Assembly (NCBI RefSeq): GCF_002234595.1
Contig: NZ_NMUL01000026.1
Coordinates: 1-64,000, forward strand
Direction: 5' to 3'
Origin: Amycolatopsis vastitatis
GTDB lineage: Bacteria; Actinomycetota; Actinomycetes; Mycobacteriales; Pseudonocardiaceae
Length of the DNA stretch: 64,000 bases
Shown: positions 26,947 to 36,600 of the stretch, one piece after another
Layout: the number at the start of each line of letters is the position of its first letter
How positions within the stretch are numbered: the stretch's first letter is position 1
Notes under the pieces: generated by a model
What the model was told of the DNA's origin: nothing
What the model saw: the letters and a program-made list of their open reading frames with translations, nothing else
Databases searched by the model: none
Made by a program: the position numbers and the translations under genes

Positions 26947-29319
26947 TCAGACCGCCGTCGTGGTGCCCCGGGCCGACGCACCCGTGTTCACGTAGACGAA
27001 GAAGCTGGTGCCCGACTCGTCCGACTTGGTGCCGGCGGTGTTCGTGCTCCACGCCCTCAGCTGGACGTACGAGCCGCTCCGCTGGTCGGCGGGCACGTCG
27101 AAGCCGAACGTCGCCGTGCCGTCGGCCCCGGGCGCCAGGGTGATCTCCGGGCCGGAGTCCACCTGGTAGCCGTAGGCGGCCAGGTTCGCCTGGACCGGCG
27201 TCAGGGTGCACTGGATGTGCTGCCCCGGTGCGACCGCCCACCCGGTGGCGTCACACGACAAGTGCGGCGACGAGTAGGCGACGTAGAACGTGTAGCCACC
27301 CCGCTCGGAAACCGTGCCGTCGGCGAACGTCGTGGTCACCCAGATGCTGTTGATGTAGCTCTGCGTCGGGGTGAGGACCACGCTCGCGGTGCCGTCCGGT
27401 CCCGCGGCGACGGTGTTCTGCGGCCCGCCGCCGAACTGGTAGGTGTAGCCGACCGCGCCCGGCACGGGTGAGGAGAACACGAACGTGCCGGGCACGCCCA
27501 CCGCACCACTGGTCTGGCCGGCCGGGTACTCCGCGCTCGTCACGTCCGGTGCGTTCGACGCGACCATGACGCTGCCCTGGCCCCAGCCGGAACGGACGCC
27601 CGTGCCGAGGCTCGTGTACACGTACAGCGTGTTCCAGGACGACGTGACCGGCGTGACCGTGATGGTCGCGGTGCCGTCCGCGTCGAGCGGCACGGTGATC
27701 GGTGCGCCCGATTCGAGGTGGTAGGTGGCCGAGACCGAGCCGGGCAGCGTGGCGTGCACCCGGAACTGCACCGGCAACCCCTGGACCGGGTTCGTGGTGA
27801 GCGTTTCGACCTCGGGCTCGCCCGCTTCGGTCAGCAGCTGGCCGTCGGTCGCCGCGGTCAGGTAGCCCGTCGCGAGCCGGGACCGGACGGAGACCTGGAT
27901 CGTGTACATGTCCGGGTCGGTGGGCGTGACCGTCACGGTCGCCTTGCCGTCCGGCCCGGCCGGCACGGTTTCGTCGTCCTGGTTGGTCAGGTGGTAGACG
28001 TACGCGGTGACGGGGGTGGTGCTGCCCGGCTCGAACACGCACGTGCGTTCCGTGCCGACGTAGGCGTCGAACGGCGTGCAGTTCACCACGGGCTGGTTGT
28101 CCGCGACCCAGTACCGGTAGTAGGCGGTCGGGGACTGGTTGCCCGCCGCGTCGACGGACGCCGCGCTGATGCTCACCGGCCCGCTGGCTTGCGGGGCGTA
28201 GCGCACGGTCGCCTTGCCGCCGCGGTGGTCGGCCGCCGCGTAGCCGCCGTCCCACTTGAAGCCGACGACGTCGGTGTCGCCCTTGGCGTCGAAGACGAAC
28301 GTCCCCGGGACGCCGGTGCCGCCGGACCCGGGTGGCGCTTCGGCGGCGTAGTCGGGCGACGTGATGACCGGCGCCGCCGCGGGTGGGGTGAAGTCGGTGG
28401 TGAACTTGCAGGTCGCGCTCCACGGCCCGGTGAGGCCGTTGTCGTCCTTCCCGCGCACCTGCCACGCATAGGTGACGCCTTCGCTGACGAGCGAGGTCAC
28501 CTCGGCCGACGCGCCACCGCTGCCGGCGACGGTCGTGCGCTGGTCCGGGTGGTCGGCGGGCCAGAGGGCGAACTCCGCACCGGGGTAGGAGTCGTCGGGG
28601 TCGGTCAGGGAGGCGGCCAGCACCACCTGGCGGGAGACGACGAGCGGTTTCGCCGTGCACGCCCGGTACGTGACGCTCAAGCCGGTCGGCTTGGCGGGCG
28701 GCCGGTCGTAGCGGAAGAACAGCGTGGCCTTCGGGTCGTACTCACGGCCGAACTTCGGGTCGTTCAGCTGGCTTTCCGGCAGCCGCAGGACGAAGGTCGC
28801 CGTCGTGCGCCCCGCGTCGAGCGCGTTCTGGATCGCCGCGGTCGCCGTCCAGGTCAGCTTGTCCGACGGGCACGACCAGTCGAGGAACGGGCCGTTGACC
28901 TTGAGCAGCTCGGCCGGCTGGGTGTTCCACGTCGGCTTCTTCGCCGGGGCGGTCAGCCACAGCTCCGTCGAGCGCGCGTTGGCGCAGTCGGTGACGGCGG
29001 TTTCGCCGGTGCTCACGGCCGCCGACAGGAGGTGGTTGCCGCGCAACGCCGAAATGTCGAAGGTGAGGTAGGACTTGGACACGTGGTTCGTGCCGCCGGC
29101 GTAGGTGTGCGCCCCGACGGGCGCGGTCCCGGCCTGGTCGACGAAGCTCGCCTTCGGCGCGGCCGAGTCGATGTAGGCCCACGACGAGGCCGCGATCTCG
29201 GTGCTCGATTCCGCCGCGGCCGGGGCCGCGGTGAGGACCGCGGTGCCGGCGGCGACCACGGCCGTGACGAGTGTGAGGACGCCCGCTCTCGCGGGCAGGA
29301 TCGATCTTCCGGAGCCCAA
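26947..29319 (-). CDS. Secreted DNRLRE-domain protein with tandem beta-sandwich modules
   Basis: A 790-residue exported protein. Signal peptide about residues 1-36 (ending TAAPAAAES). Residues 40-205 form a DNRLRE domain (YLTFDISAL, RLPESQLNDP). Residues 215-310 look like a fibronectin/Ig-type module (VTYAWQVRGKDDNG). From about 330 to 785 a motif of the form DGTATITVTP recurs at 368, 457, 548, 642 and 733, so five modules of about 90 residues. It is probably a cell-surface or substrate-binding protein. TTG at 29319 follows GGGGTGAG. It is the last gene after the GH2 glycosidase. Confidence 0.85.
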   Translation of the reverse strand: MGSGRSILPARAGVLTLVTAVVAAGTAVLTAAPAAAESSTEIAASSWAYIDSAAPKASFVDQAGTAPVGAHTYAGGTNHVSKSYLTFDISALRGNHLLSAAVSTGETAVTDCANARSTELWLTAPAKKPTWNTQPAELLKVNGPFLDWSCPSDKLTWTATAAIQNALDAGRTTATFVLRLPESQLNDPKFGREYDPKATLFFRYDRPPAKPTGLSVTYRACTAKPLVVSRQVVLAASLTDPDDSYPGAEFALWPADHPDQRTTVAGSGGASAEVTSLVSEGVTYAWQVRGKDDNGLTGPWSATCKFTTDFTPPAAAPVITSPDYAAEAPPGSGGTGVPGTFVFDAKGDTDVVGFKWDGGYAAADHRGGKATVRYAPQASGPVSISAASVDAAGNQSPTAYYRYWVADNQPVVNCTPFDAYVGTERTCVFEPGSTTPVTAYVYHLTNQDDETVPAGPDGKATVTVTPTDPDMYTIQVSVRSRLATGYLTAATDGQLLTEAGEPEVETLTTNPVQGLPVQFRVHATLPGSVSATYHLESGAPITVPLDADGTATITVTPVTSSWNTLYVYTSLGTGVRSGWGQGSVMVASNAPDVTSAEYPAGQTSGAVGVPGTFVFSSPVPGAVGYTYQFGGGPQNTVAAGPDGTASVVLTPTQSYINSIWVTTTFADGTVSERGGYTFYVAYSSPHLSCDATGWAVAPGQHIQCTLTPVQANLAAYGYQVDSGPEITLAPGADGTATFGFDVPADQRSGSYVQLRAWSTNTAGTKSDESGTSFFVYVNTGASARGTTTAV

Positions 29320-29328
29320 AACGGCTCA

Positions 29329-29395
29329 CCCCCTGTGCGTGTGCACCCGATGGCCGCGGAGTACGGCCATACCGCTATCGCACACGCACAGGGGG
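29329..29395. terminator. Nested hairpins between GH2 and DNRLRE genes
   Basis: A perfect 16-bp inverted repeat (29329-29344 with 29380-29395) encloses a second stem, ATGGCC/GGCCAT (29350-29370). It lies 18 bases after the GH2 stop and ends ten bases before the DNRLRE start. It may terminate part of the operon message or control access to the TTG start. Confidence 0.6.
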
Positions 29396-29413
29396 CGTTA
29401 CCGGTTGCCTCGG

Positions 29414-31876
29414 CTACTTCCCGCTGGTGAACAGGGCATTCACGTCCGAATCGGACAGTGCCCGGTCGTAGACGTGCACCTGGTCGACCGCGCCGTTCAG
29501 GTAGTCGACCGGGCCGCCGCCGTACTTGCCGCGGCCGATCACCGTGTGCCCTGTGGACGCCTCGCCGAGGCAGACGCTCTTCGTCGCGGCCAGCTGACCG
29601 TCGACGTACAGCTTGAGTGTGCCCGACGCCGCGTCGCGGACGCCGACGAGGTGGTACCAGCGGTTCGGCTCCGGCGCGGCAGACGCCAGGGCCCGCGTGC
29701 CCACGAAGCTGAACGCCAGCCGGTGGTCCGCGCCCGAGTACTGCAGGAAGAACGCGCTGTTGCTGTCGCCGTCCTGGCTCACCACGGTCTGGAAGCCGTC
29801 ACCCACGGCGTTGAAGCGAACCCACGCCGCCGCGCTGTAGCTGCCTTCGGTGTTGAGCAGGGCGGCACCGGTGTCGGCGTACTGGCCAGAGCCGTTCACC
29901 GCCAGCGCCGAACCGCTCTTCCCGGCCGTCCAGGACGCGCCGCCGACGAGCGTCGCGTCGTGGCTGCCGACGACGTCCTTCGCCACCGTGCCCACGTTCT
30001 CGTCGAACGGGTACGCGGCGATGCCGTCGATCCCCGGCGTGCCCGCCGGAACCGAAGGCCCGGACACCGGGGTGCCGGTGGCGCCCTTGATCACCGCGAG
30101 GTTCGCCGCGCGGACCGCCGCGAAGTCCATCTTCTTCACCTGCCGGTCGTAGGTGAAGAAGCCGTTGACCTCCTTCTCGACGTCGGTGGTCTGCGTGTAG
30201 ACGCCGGCCGAAACGCCGCACCGCTGGGCGACGAGCAGCAGGCGCTGCTGGAGTTCGGCGTAGCGCCGGGTCAGCGTCGCGCTGTCGGGTTCCATCTCGT
30301 AGGCGAAGCTGCCCGCCGGGTCGAACTGGTGGCCGTCCACCTTGAGGCCGAGGCCGCCGTACTCGCCGTCGACCGCCGCGCGCGTGCCGGTCTGCACCGG
30401 CGTTCCCGGCCCGGTGTAGGAGTGGTCGTCGTAGATGTCGCCGCGGCCGCTGTCCGGTTCGGAGCGGCAGCAGTTGACGCCGGACTCGGCGTTCACCAGC
30501 CGCGTCGGGTCCCAGGCCTTGACCTGGTCGGCGATCCGGCCCACCTCGTAGTCGCCCCAGCCCTCGTTGAACGGCACCCACGTGACGATCGAGGGGAAGC
30601 TGCGGTGCTGGTCGATCATCCGGTGCATTTCGGACTCGAAGTTGACGCGCGAAGCCGCGGACGGCTCGACGTCGTCCTTCATGGCCGGCATGTCCTGCCA
30701 CACCATCAGGCCGAGCTTGTCGGCGTAGTAGTACCAGCGGTCCGGCTCGACCTTGATGTGCTTGCGCACCATGTTGAAGCCGAGCGCCTTTTCCTGCTGG
30801 AGGTCGAACTTCAGGGCCGCGTCGGTCGGCGCGGTGTAGATGCCGTCCGGCCAGAAGCCCTGGTCGAGCGGGCCGACCTGCATGACGAACTTGCCGTTGA
30901 GCAGCATCCGCTGCTTGCCGTCGGCGGTCTTGCCGACACTGATCGACCGGATGCCGAAGTACGAGCCGACTTCGTCCCCTGTGGACAGTCGCACGCGCAG
31001 GTCGTAGAGGAACGGGTCGTCCGGCGACCACAGGTGCGGCCGGTCCACCTTGAGCTTCAACGGCTTGTTCGCGTCACCGCTCACGCGCCCGACCGGGCGG
31101 CCGTGGTCGTAGGCGACGGCTTCGACGCGCTGCCGCACCGGCCCGCCGACGACGGCGTTCACCGTGACGGACCCGCTCGCGACGTCGGGCGTCACGTCCA
31201 GGCGGTCGATGTGCGCCGGGGCCACCGGTTCCAGCCACACGGTCTGCCAGATGCCGGACGTCGGCGTGTAGAAGATGCCGTCACCGGGCTGGCGCTGCTT
31301 GCCGATCGGCTGCCCGCCCTGGTCGTTCGGGTCGGCGACGCCGACGATCAGCTCCTGGTCGCGTGCGGTGGTCAAGGCGTCCGTGACGTCGACGGAGAAA
31401 CTGTCGTAGCCGCCGGTGTGCCGCGAAACGGTCTTGCCGTTGACGATGATCGTGGCGTCGTAGTCGACGGCCTGGAAGTGCAGCAGGATCCGCTGTCCGC
31501 GCCAGTCACGCGGCAGCTGGAAGGTGCGGCGGTACCACATCTGCGTTTCGTGGCGCATGATCCCGGACAGCGCGGACTCCACCGGGTAGGGCACGAGGAT
31601 GCGCTCTCCCAGTGAACGTCCGACCGGGGCCGCCTCGCCGGGCTTGGCGGAGGCGAACTCCCAGACGCCGTTGAGGTTCTGCCACTTGTCGCGGGTCAGC
31701 TGCGGTCTCGGGTAGTCCGGGAGGGCGTTGGCGGGGGAGACGTCGCCGGTCCACGGCGTGGACAGCGGCGGGGTGAGCCGTTGCCACTGCGGTGGGGACT
31801 CGGCGTTCGCGGCGGGCACCGCGAGGCCGGTGAAGACCAGCGCCAGTGCGGCGGCGAGGCGGGCGGGGCGGAACAT
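29414..31876 (-). CDS. Secreted glycoside hydrolase family 2 with LamG domain
   Basis: An 820-residue exported enzyme. Signal peptide about 1-25. A sugar-binding jelly-roll (about 60-215) is followed by an Ig-like domain and a TIM barrel (about 315-590). Glu438 in WVPFNEGW is the acid/base and Glu505 in VDGEYGG is the probable nucleophile. Residues about 625-815 are a LamG/concanavalin-type module (WYHLVGVRDAASG, LNGAVDQVHVYDRALSD). It should cleave beta-galactosides, glucuronides or arabinosides outside the cell. It lies 28 bases after the sugar permease gene, so imported products are likely its own. Confidence 0.92.
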   Translation of the reverse strand: MFRPARLAAALALVFTGLAVPAANAESPPQWQRLTPPLSTPWTGDVSPANALPDYPRPQLTRDKWQNLNGVWEFASAKPGEAAPVGRSLGERILVPYPVESALSGIMRHETQMWYRRTFQLPRDWRGQRILLHFQAVDYDATIIVNGKTVSRHTGGYDSFSVDVTDALTTARDQELIVGVADPNDQGGQPIGKQRQPGDGIFYTPTSGIWQTVWLEPVAPAHIDRLDVTPDVASGSVTVNAVVGGPVRQRVEAVAYDHGRPVGRVSGDANKPLKLKVDRPHLWSPDDPFLYDLRVRLSTGDEVGSYFGIRSISVGKTADGKQRMLLNGKFVMQVGPLDQGFWPDGIYTAPTDAALKFDLQQEKALGFNMVRKHIKVEPDRWYYYADKLGLMVWQDMPAMKDDVEPSAASRVNFESEMHRMIDQHRSFPSIVTWVPFNEGWGDYEVGRIADQVKAWDPTRLVNAESGVNCCRSEPDSGRGDIYDDHSYTGPGTPVQTGTRAAVDGEYGGLGLKVDGHQFDPAGSFAYEMEPDSATLTRRYAELQQRLLLVAQRCGVSAGVYTQTTDVEKEVNGFFTYDRQVKKMDFAAVRAANLAVIKGATGTPVSGPSVPAGTPGIDGIAAYPFDENVGTVAKDVVGSHDATLVGGASWTAGKSGSALAVNGSGQYADTGAALLNTEGSYSAAAWVRFNAVGDGFQTVVSQDGDSNSAFFLQYSGADHRLAFSFVGTRALASAAPEPNRWYHLVGVRDAASGTLKLYVDGQLAATKSVCLGEASTGHTVIGRGKYGGGPVDYLNGAVDQVHVYDRALSDSDVNALFTSGK

Positions 31877-31904
31877 CGTCGAACCTCCTGGTAGGGGACC
31901 TGGT

Positions 31905-32867
31905 TCAGCGGGTTCGGGAGCGCGCCAGCAGGCGCTGGATCACCACGACGACGAGCAGGAAGGCCCCGCTCACCACCGTCTGGTAGTTGGAGTCGAGGGT
32001 GCCGATCTGGTTGATGACGTTCTGGATCAGCGTGCGCAGCAGAACGCCGACGAGCGTGCCGGCGATCGTCCCGGCGCCGCCGGTGAGCAGCGTGCCGCCG
32101 ATGACGACGACGGAGATCGCGTCGAGCTCGGTGCCGACGCCGATCACCGTGACGCCGGACTGCAGGTACGCGGCGGTGAGGACGCCGGCGAACCCGGCGA
32201 GGGCGCCGCTCAGCGTGTACAGCGTGATCTTCGTGCGGGCCACCGGGAGTCCCATGAGCAGCGCGGACTGTTCGGCGCCGCCGATGGCGAACACGGACTG
32301 GCCGAACCGGGTGCGGCGCAGGAGCAGCCCGCCGAGCGCGAACAGGACCAGCGTCAGGTACACCGGCACGCCGATGCCGAAGATCGTGCCCTGCCCGAGC
32401 CAGAGGAACGCCGAGCCCGGGTCCACTTTGTACGTCGTCGCGCCTTCGGACGTCAGCGCGAGCAGGAGTCCCCTGGCGAACAGCAGGGTGGCCAGGGTGA
32501 CGATGAACGGCGCCATCCCGGTGCGCGCGATGAGCAGGCCGTTGACCAGCCCGATCAGCGAACACACCGCCAGTGGCAGGAGGATCGCGACGAGCAGCCC
32601 GTACTGCGCGCCGTACGCGGCGAGGACGCCGCCGAGCGCGTAGTTCGAGCCGACCGAGAGGTCGATGCCGCCGGAGATGATCACGAACGTCATGCCGAGC
32701 GCGATGATCGCCAGGAACGAACTTTGCAGCGCCAGGTCGCGCAGGTTGTCCGCGGACCCGAAGCGCGGGAAGGCGAACCACGCGACGGCGATGCCGAGCA
32801 CGAGGACGACGGCCGCGCCCTGCCGTTGCAGGACCCCGGCGAACGCGGCGTTCTGAGTGGTGGTCAC
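31905..32867 (-). CDS. Sugar ABC transporter permease (YjfF-like)
   Basis: A 320-residue permease of the ribose/galactofuranose class with about nine or ten helices. It has MTFVIISGGIDLSVGS near residue 60 and the family loop VVVIGGTLLTGGAGTIAGTLVG near 250. It forms the channel with the second permease, whose stop it overlaps (GTGA, 32864-32867). The pair of different permeases behind one double ATPase matches YtfT/YjfF. Confidence 0.9.
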   Translation of the reverse strand: MTTTQNAAFAGVLQRQGAAVVLVLGIAVAWFAFPRFGSADNLRDLALQSSFLAIIALGMTFVIISGGIDLSVGSNYALGGVLAAYGAQYGLLVAILLPLAVCSLIGLVNGLLIARTGMAPFIVTLATLLFARGLLLALTSEGATTYKVDPGSAFLWLGQGTIFGIGVPVYLTLVLFALGGLLLRRTRFGQSVFAIGGAEQSALLMGLPVARTKITLYTLSGALAGFAGVLTAAYLQSGVTVIGVGTELDAISVVVIGGTLLTGGAGTIAGTLVGVLLRTLIQNVINQIGTLDSNYQTVVSGAFLLVVVVIQRLLARSRTR

Positions 32868-33814
32868 CGCTTGCTCCGTTCGCGAGCGACGTAGACCGCG
32901 GCGACGATGATGGCTGCCTGGACCATCTGCGCGGTCGAGTCCGGCAGGTTGTGCTTGATCAGGGTGGCGTGCACGAGCTGCATGAGCAGCGCGCCGAACA
33001 CGGTGCCGAGCACGCGGACCCGGCCGCCGGTCAACGGTGTGCCGCCGACGACGACCGCGGTGATCGCGGACAACTCCATGAGCAGCCCGAGGTCGTTCGG
33101 GTCGCTGGCGCCCAGCCTCGACGTCGCCAGCACGCCGGCCACCGCGGCCAGCGCTCCGGAGATGACGTAGACGCCGACGAGCACGCGTTTCACCGGCAGC
33201 CCGGCCAGGGTGCTCGCCGCGCGGTTGCCGCCGACGGCGACCAGGTGCCGCCCGAACGTCGTGCGCTGGACGACGAGCCCGGCCAGTGCGGACAGGACGC
33301 CCGCGACGATCACCATGATCGGCACGCCGAGGATGTCGCCGGTGCCTAGGGCCAGGAAGTCCTGGTTGTGCAGCTGGACCAGCTGGCCGTGGGCGATGAC
33401 CAGGGCGAGCCCGCGGCCGCCGACGAGCAGGGCGAGCGTCGCGATGATCGGCTGGATCCCGAGGTAGGCCACGAGGTACCCGCTGAACAGGCCGGAGACG
33501 ATCCCCGCGATGACGGCGACGAGGATCGCCGTCAGCGAGCCCGCGCCGAGGTAGAGCGGGATGAGCGCGGCGGCGATCGACATCACCGAGCCGACCGACA
33601 GGTCGATGCCCTCGGTGCCGATCACCAGCGCCATGCCGAGCGCGACGATGCAGACCGGCGCCGCCTGCACCAGCTGCGTGCGGAAGTTGGCGGCGGACAG
33701 GAAGTTCTCGGTGAACGCGACGTTGAACAGCAGCAGGACGACGACGGCCAGGTAGACGCCGTAGTCCTGCAGCCAGGTGGTCACCTTCGCGCGGTCGAGG
33801 GTGGCGTTAGCCAT
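32864..33814 (-). CDS. Sugar ABC transporter permease (YtfT-like)
   Basis: A 316-residue permease. It shows ALVIGTEGIDLSVGSVMSIAAAL and VVVGGTPLTGGRVRVLGTVFGALL, the conserved loops of BPD_transp_2 permeases. The start overlaps the ATPase gene end by eight bases. It should pair with the YjfF-like permease to import a monosaccharide, possibly a pentose or galactofuranose; the substrate is inferred from operon similarity only. Confidence 0.9.
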   Translation of the reverse strand: MANATLDRAKVTTWLQDYGVYLAVVVLLLFNVAFTENFLSAANFRTQLVQAAPVCIVALGMALVIGTEGIDLSVGSVMSIAAALIPLYLGAGSLTAILVAVIAGIVSGLFSGYLVAYLGIQPIIATLALLVGGRGLALVIAHGQLVQLHNQDFLALGTGDILGVPIMVIVAGVLSALAGLVVQRTTFGRHLVAVGGNRAASTLAGLPVKRVLVGVYVISGALAAVAGVLATSRLGASDPNDLGLLMELSAITAVVVGGTPLTGGRVRVLGTVFGALLMQLVHATLIKHNLPDSTAQMVQAAIIVAAVYVARERSKR

Positions 33815-35360
33815 CGTTGTCGCCCTCCGCGATCGCCGTCAGGACGTTTTCCTCGGTGATCCGATCGCCGGTCAATTCGCCGACGACCGAGCCGTCGCGC
33901 AGCACGACCACGCGGTCGGAGCCGTCGATCAGTTCCTCCAGTTCGGACGAGATGAGCAGCACGCCGAGCCCCTCCCGCGCGAGCTCGTCGATCAGCGCCT
34001 GGACCTCGGCCTTGGCCCCGACGTCGATGCCGCGCGTCGGCTCGTCGAGCAGCAGGATCTTCGGGCCGGTGGCCAGCCAGCGGGCGAGCAGCACCTTCTG
34101 CTGGTTGCCGCCGGACAGTTCGGACACCTTCTGCTCGGGACTCGCGGCCTTGATCCGCAGGCGGTCCATGAAGATCTTCACGATCCTGTCCTGCTTGGCC
34201 TTGCTGACCAGCCCGAACGGCGACAGCCCCGTCAGCGCGGCCAGCACGATGTTCTCGCGGACCGACAGGTTCGGGATGATGCCGTCGGTCTTGCGGTCCT
34301 CGGCCAGCAACGCGATCCCGGCGCGCATCGCGTTCTTGATCCGGCCACGCTTGAGCGGCTTCCCGGCCAGCAGCACGGTTCCGCCGTCGAGGGGGAAGGC
34401 GCCGACGATGGCCCGCGCCGTCTCGCTGCGGCCCGAGCCGAGCAGGCCGGCCAGGCCGACGACCTCGCCGGGCCGGATGCTCACCGAGACGTCGTGCAGC
34501 TTCCGCATCCCGCTGAGGTTTTCGGCCTTGAGCAGCGGCTCGCGCTCGACGTCGTGCTCCTCGCCGAACGCCGTGACGCCCTCTTCGCGGATCTGGCGGA
34601 TCTCCCGGCCGAGCATCAGCGACACCAGTTCGATGCGCGGCAAGGGCTTCAGAGGTCCACTGTGGACGACCCGGCCGTCGCGCAGCACGGTGACGCTGTC
34701 GCAGACCCGGTACAGCTCGTCCATCCGGTGGCTGACGTAGACGATCGCGATGCCTTCCGCGTGCAGCCGGTTCAGCACCTCGAACAGCGTCTCGACCTCG
34801 CGGGGTTCGAGCGACGACGTCGGCTCGTCCATGATGACGACCTTCGCGTCGGTCGAGACCGCGCGGGCGAGCGCGACCATCTGCTGCGCGCCGACACCCA
34901 GCGTGTGCAGCGGCCGCCTGACATCGTTGTCGACGCCGTAGCCCTTGAGCAGCTCGCGGGCGTCGGCGTACATCTTCGACCAGTCCACGAGCCCCGTGCG
35001 GGTGCGCGGCTCGCGGCCGAGGAAGACGTTGCCGGCGATGCTCATCAGCGGGACGAGGTTGACCTCCTGGTAGATCGTGGAGATCCCGGCGCGCTGCGCG
35101 TCGATCGGCCGCTTGAACGTCACCGGCTCGCCGAGGTGGCGCACCTCGCCCTCGTCGGGCTGGTAGACGCCGGTGAGCACCTTGATCAGCGTGGACTTGC
35201 CGGCGCCGTTCTCGCCGACCAGCGCGTGCACCTCGCCCGGCGCCAGCGCGAAACTGACGTCGTCGAGGGCGAGGGTGCCGGGGAACCGCTTGGTCACCCC
35301 GGTCACCTCGAGCACCGGCGCGGTCGTCATGGCGACGTCCTCTTCGGTGGCTGCCGTCAT
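33807..35360 (-). CDS. Sugar ABC transporter, double ATP-binding protein (YtfR-like)
   Basis: A 517-residue protein with two nucleotide-binding domains. Domain 1 has GENGAGKS (49-56), the signature GVGAQQMVALARA and VVIMDEPTSSLE. Domain 2 has a degenerate Walker A, GLLGSGRSE, then LSGGNQQKVLLARWL and ILLLDEPTRGID. This asymmetry is normal for RbsA/MglA/YtfR proteins. The ATG at 35360 overlaps the binding-protein stop (ATGA); ATG at 35330, preceded by AAGAGGACG, is a strong alternative start. It powers the two permeases encoded downstream. Confidence 0.93.
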   Translation of the reverse strand: MTAATEEDVAMTTAPVLEVTGVTKRFPGTLALDDVSFALAPGEVHALVGENGAGKSTLIKVLTGVYQPDEGEVRHLGEPVTFKRPIDAQRAGISTIYQEVNLVPLMSIAGNVFLGREPRTRTGLVDWSKMYADARELLKGYGVDNDVRRPLHTLGVGAQQMVALARAVSTDAKVVIMDEPTSSLEPREVETLFEVLNRLHAEGIAIVYVSHRMDELYRVCDSVTVLRDGRVVHSGPLKPLPRIELVSLMLGREIRQIREEGVTAFGEEHDVEREPLLKAENLSGMRKLHDVSVSIRPGEVVGLAGLLGSGRSETARAIVGAFPLDGGTVLLAGKPLKRGRIKNAMRAGIALLAEDRKTDGIIPNLSVRENIVLAALTGLSPFGLVSKAKQDRIVKIFMDRLRIKAASPEQKVSELSGGNQQKVLLARWLATGPKILLLDEPTRGIDVGAKAEVQALIDELAREGLGVLLISSELEELIDGSDRVVVLRDGSVVGELTGDRITEENVLTAIAEGDNDG

Positions 35361-36445
35361 TTGTAGGAGTTCCCGACCTTCTGGGCCGCGTTCGTCTCGT
35401 CGTACTGGTCGTCGGTGATGACGATGCTCGCCGGGATCGGCTCGCCGTTCTCGAACTTCTGCAGCGTCTGGAAGGCCAGCGGGCCGAAGCGCGGGTTCGA
35501 CTCGATCACGGCGTTGTAGCTGCCGTCGACGATGAGCTGCACGGCGTTGCGGGTGCCGTCGATGGAGACGATCTTGACGTCCTTGCCCGGCGACTTGCCC
35601 GCGGTCTTCAGCGCGTTGACCGCGCCGACGCCCATCTCGTCGTTCTCGGCGTAGACGGCGGTGATGTCCGGGTGGCTCTGGACGAGCTGCTCCATCACGG
35701 ACTGGCCCTTGGAGCGGTCGAACTCGCCGGTCTGCTCGGCGACCACGGACAGGCCGGGCGTCTTGGCGAGCTCGTCCTTGAAGCCCTGGGTGCGGTCGGT
35801 GGTCACGTTGTTGCCGGACGAGCCGAGCAGGATGACGACCTTGCCGGTGCCGCCGGTCGCCTTCGCCATGGCCTGCGCCGCGCGTTTGCCCTGCTCGACG
35901 AAGTTCGAGCCGATGAAGGTCAGGTAGTCGCTGCACGGCTGAGACGTCACCTTGCGGTCGATGGTGACGACCGGGACCTTCTTGGCCTTCGCCGCGTCGA
36001 GCGCGGGCTGGAGGCCGTCGGAGTTGAGCGGCGCGACGACGAGCAGCTGGGCGCCGCGGTCGAGCAGCGACTTGATGTCGCTGATCTGGCGGTTGAGGTC
36101 GCTCTGGGCGTTGGTCACGAGCAGCTTGTCGCTCGCGATGCCGAGCTTGGCGGCTTCGTCCCGGATGGACTGCGTCTCGGCGATCCGGAACGGGTTGGCC
36201 TCCTTTTCGGACTGGGAGAAACCGACCACCGCGGTCTTCAGGTCGACCTTGGGGTACCCGGTCTTGGTGAGCGTGCAGCCGTCCGCGGACGGCGCGGCGG
36301 ACTGGGCACTCGCGGCCGGCCCGCCGCCATTGGACGGCGCGGCCGGGGTTTCTTCCCTGCTGGTGCAGGAGGTGAGGGTCAGTGCGGCGGCGGCCGCGGT
36401 GGCTGCGGTGGCCAGGACCAGCCGGGGACGGGAGGACAAGAGCAC
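35357..36445 (-). CDS. Sugar ABC transporter substrate-binding lipoprotein (YtfQ-like)
   Basis: A 362-residue periplasmic-binding-fold lipoprotein with lipobox LTSC (Cys27) and a low-complexity Ser/Ala linker to about residue 55. The family 1 domain has VGFSQSEKEANPFRIAET, VVAPLNSDGLQPALDAAK, FDRSKGQSVMEQLV and YAENDEMGVGAVNAL. These resemble E. coli YtfQ, the galactofuranose binder. GTG at 36445 follows GAGGAG. It is the first gene of the operon that diverges from the LacI regulator. Confidence 0.92.
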   Translation of the reverse strand: MLLSSRPRLVLATAATAAAAALTLTSCTSREETPAAPSNGGGPAASAQSAAPSADGCTLTKTGYPKVDLKTAVVGFSQSEKEANPFRIAETQSIRDEAAKLGIASDKLLVTNAQSDLNRQISDIKSLLDRGAQLLVVAPLNSDGLQPALDAAKAKKVPVVTIDRKVTSQPCSDYLTFIGSNFVEQGKRAAQAMAKATGGTGKVVILLGSSGNNVTTDRTQGFKDELAKTPGLSVVAEQTGEFDRSKGQSVMEQLVQSHPDITAVYAENDEMGVGAVNALKTAGKSPGKDVKIVSIDGTRNAVQLIVDGSYNAVIESNPRFGPLAFQTLQKFENGEPIPASIVITDDQYDETNAAQKVGNSYK

Positions 36446-36523
36446 GGCGACTCCTCGGGCAAGCTTCGTTGATGGCCCGCTCGCCGGAGTGATTCACGCC
36501 ACCCCGGGAGCCTTGAGGTACTT

Positions 36524-36550
36524 TTTACATCGTTGGAACAACGTTGTAAA
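36524..36550. promoter_or_regulatory. LacI-type operator between the sugar operon and its regulator
   Basis: TTTACATCGTTG (36524-36535) and CAACGTTGTAAA (36539-36550) form an inverted repeat with one mismatch around GAA. It lies in the divergent region and overlaps the -35 of the lacI gene, so the adjacent LacI protein probably represses both directions. Confidence 0.75.
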
Positions 36551-36571
36551 CCGGCAGCCGCTCGCTACACT
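36544..36571 (+). promoter_or_regulatory. Promoter of the LacI regulator gene
   Basis: TTGTAA (36544-36549) and TACACT (36566-36571) are 16 bases apart. The -35 box is inside the operator palindrome, which suggests autoregulation. Confidence 0.55.
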
Positions 36572-36600
36572 TCGTGCTCACTCTCTGAAGGGACCCGCCC

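Noticed and set aside
33807..36497. Reading the ATPase frame upstream through the binding-protein gene as one 896-residue protein
   Set aside because: The upstream part is Arg-rich shadow translation in the wrong frame of the lipoprotein gene; the ATPase starts at 35360 or 35330.
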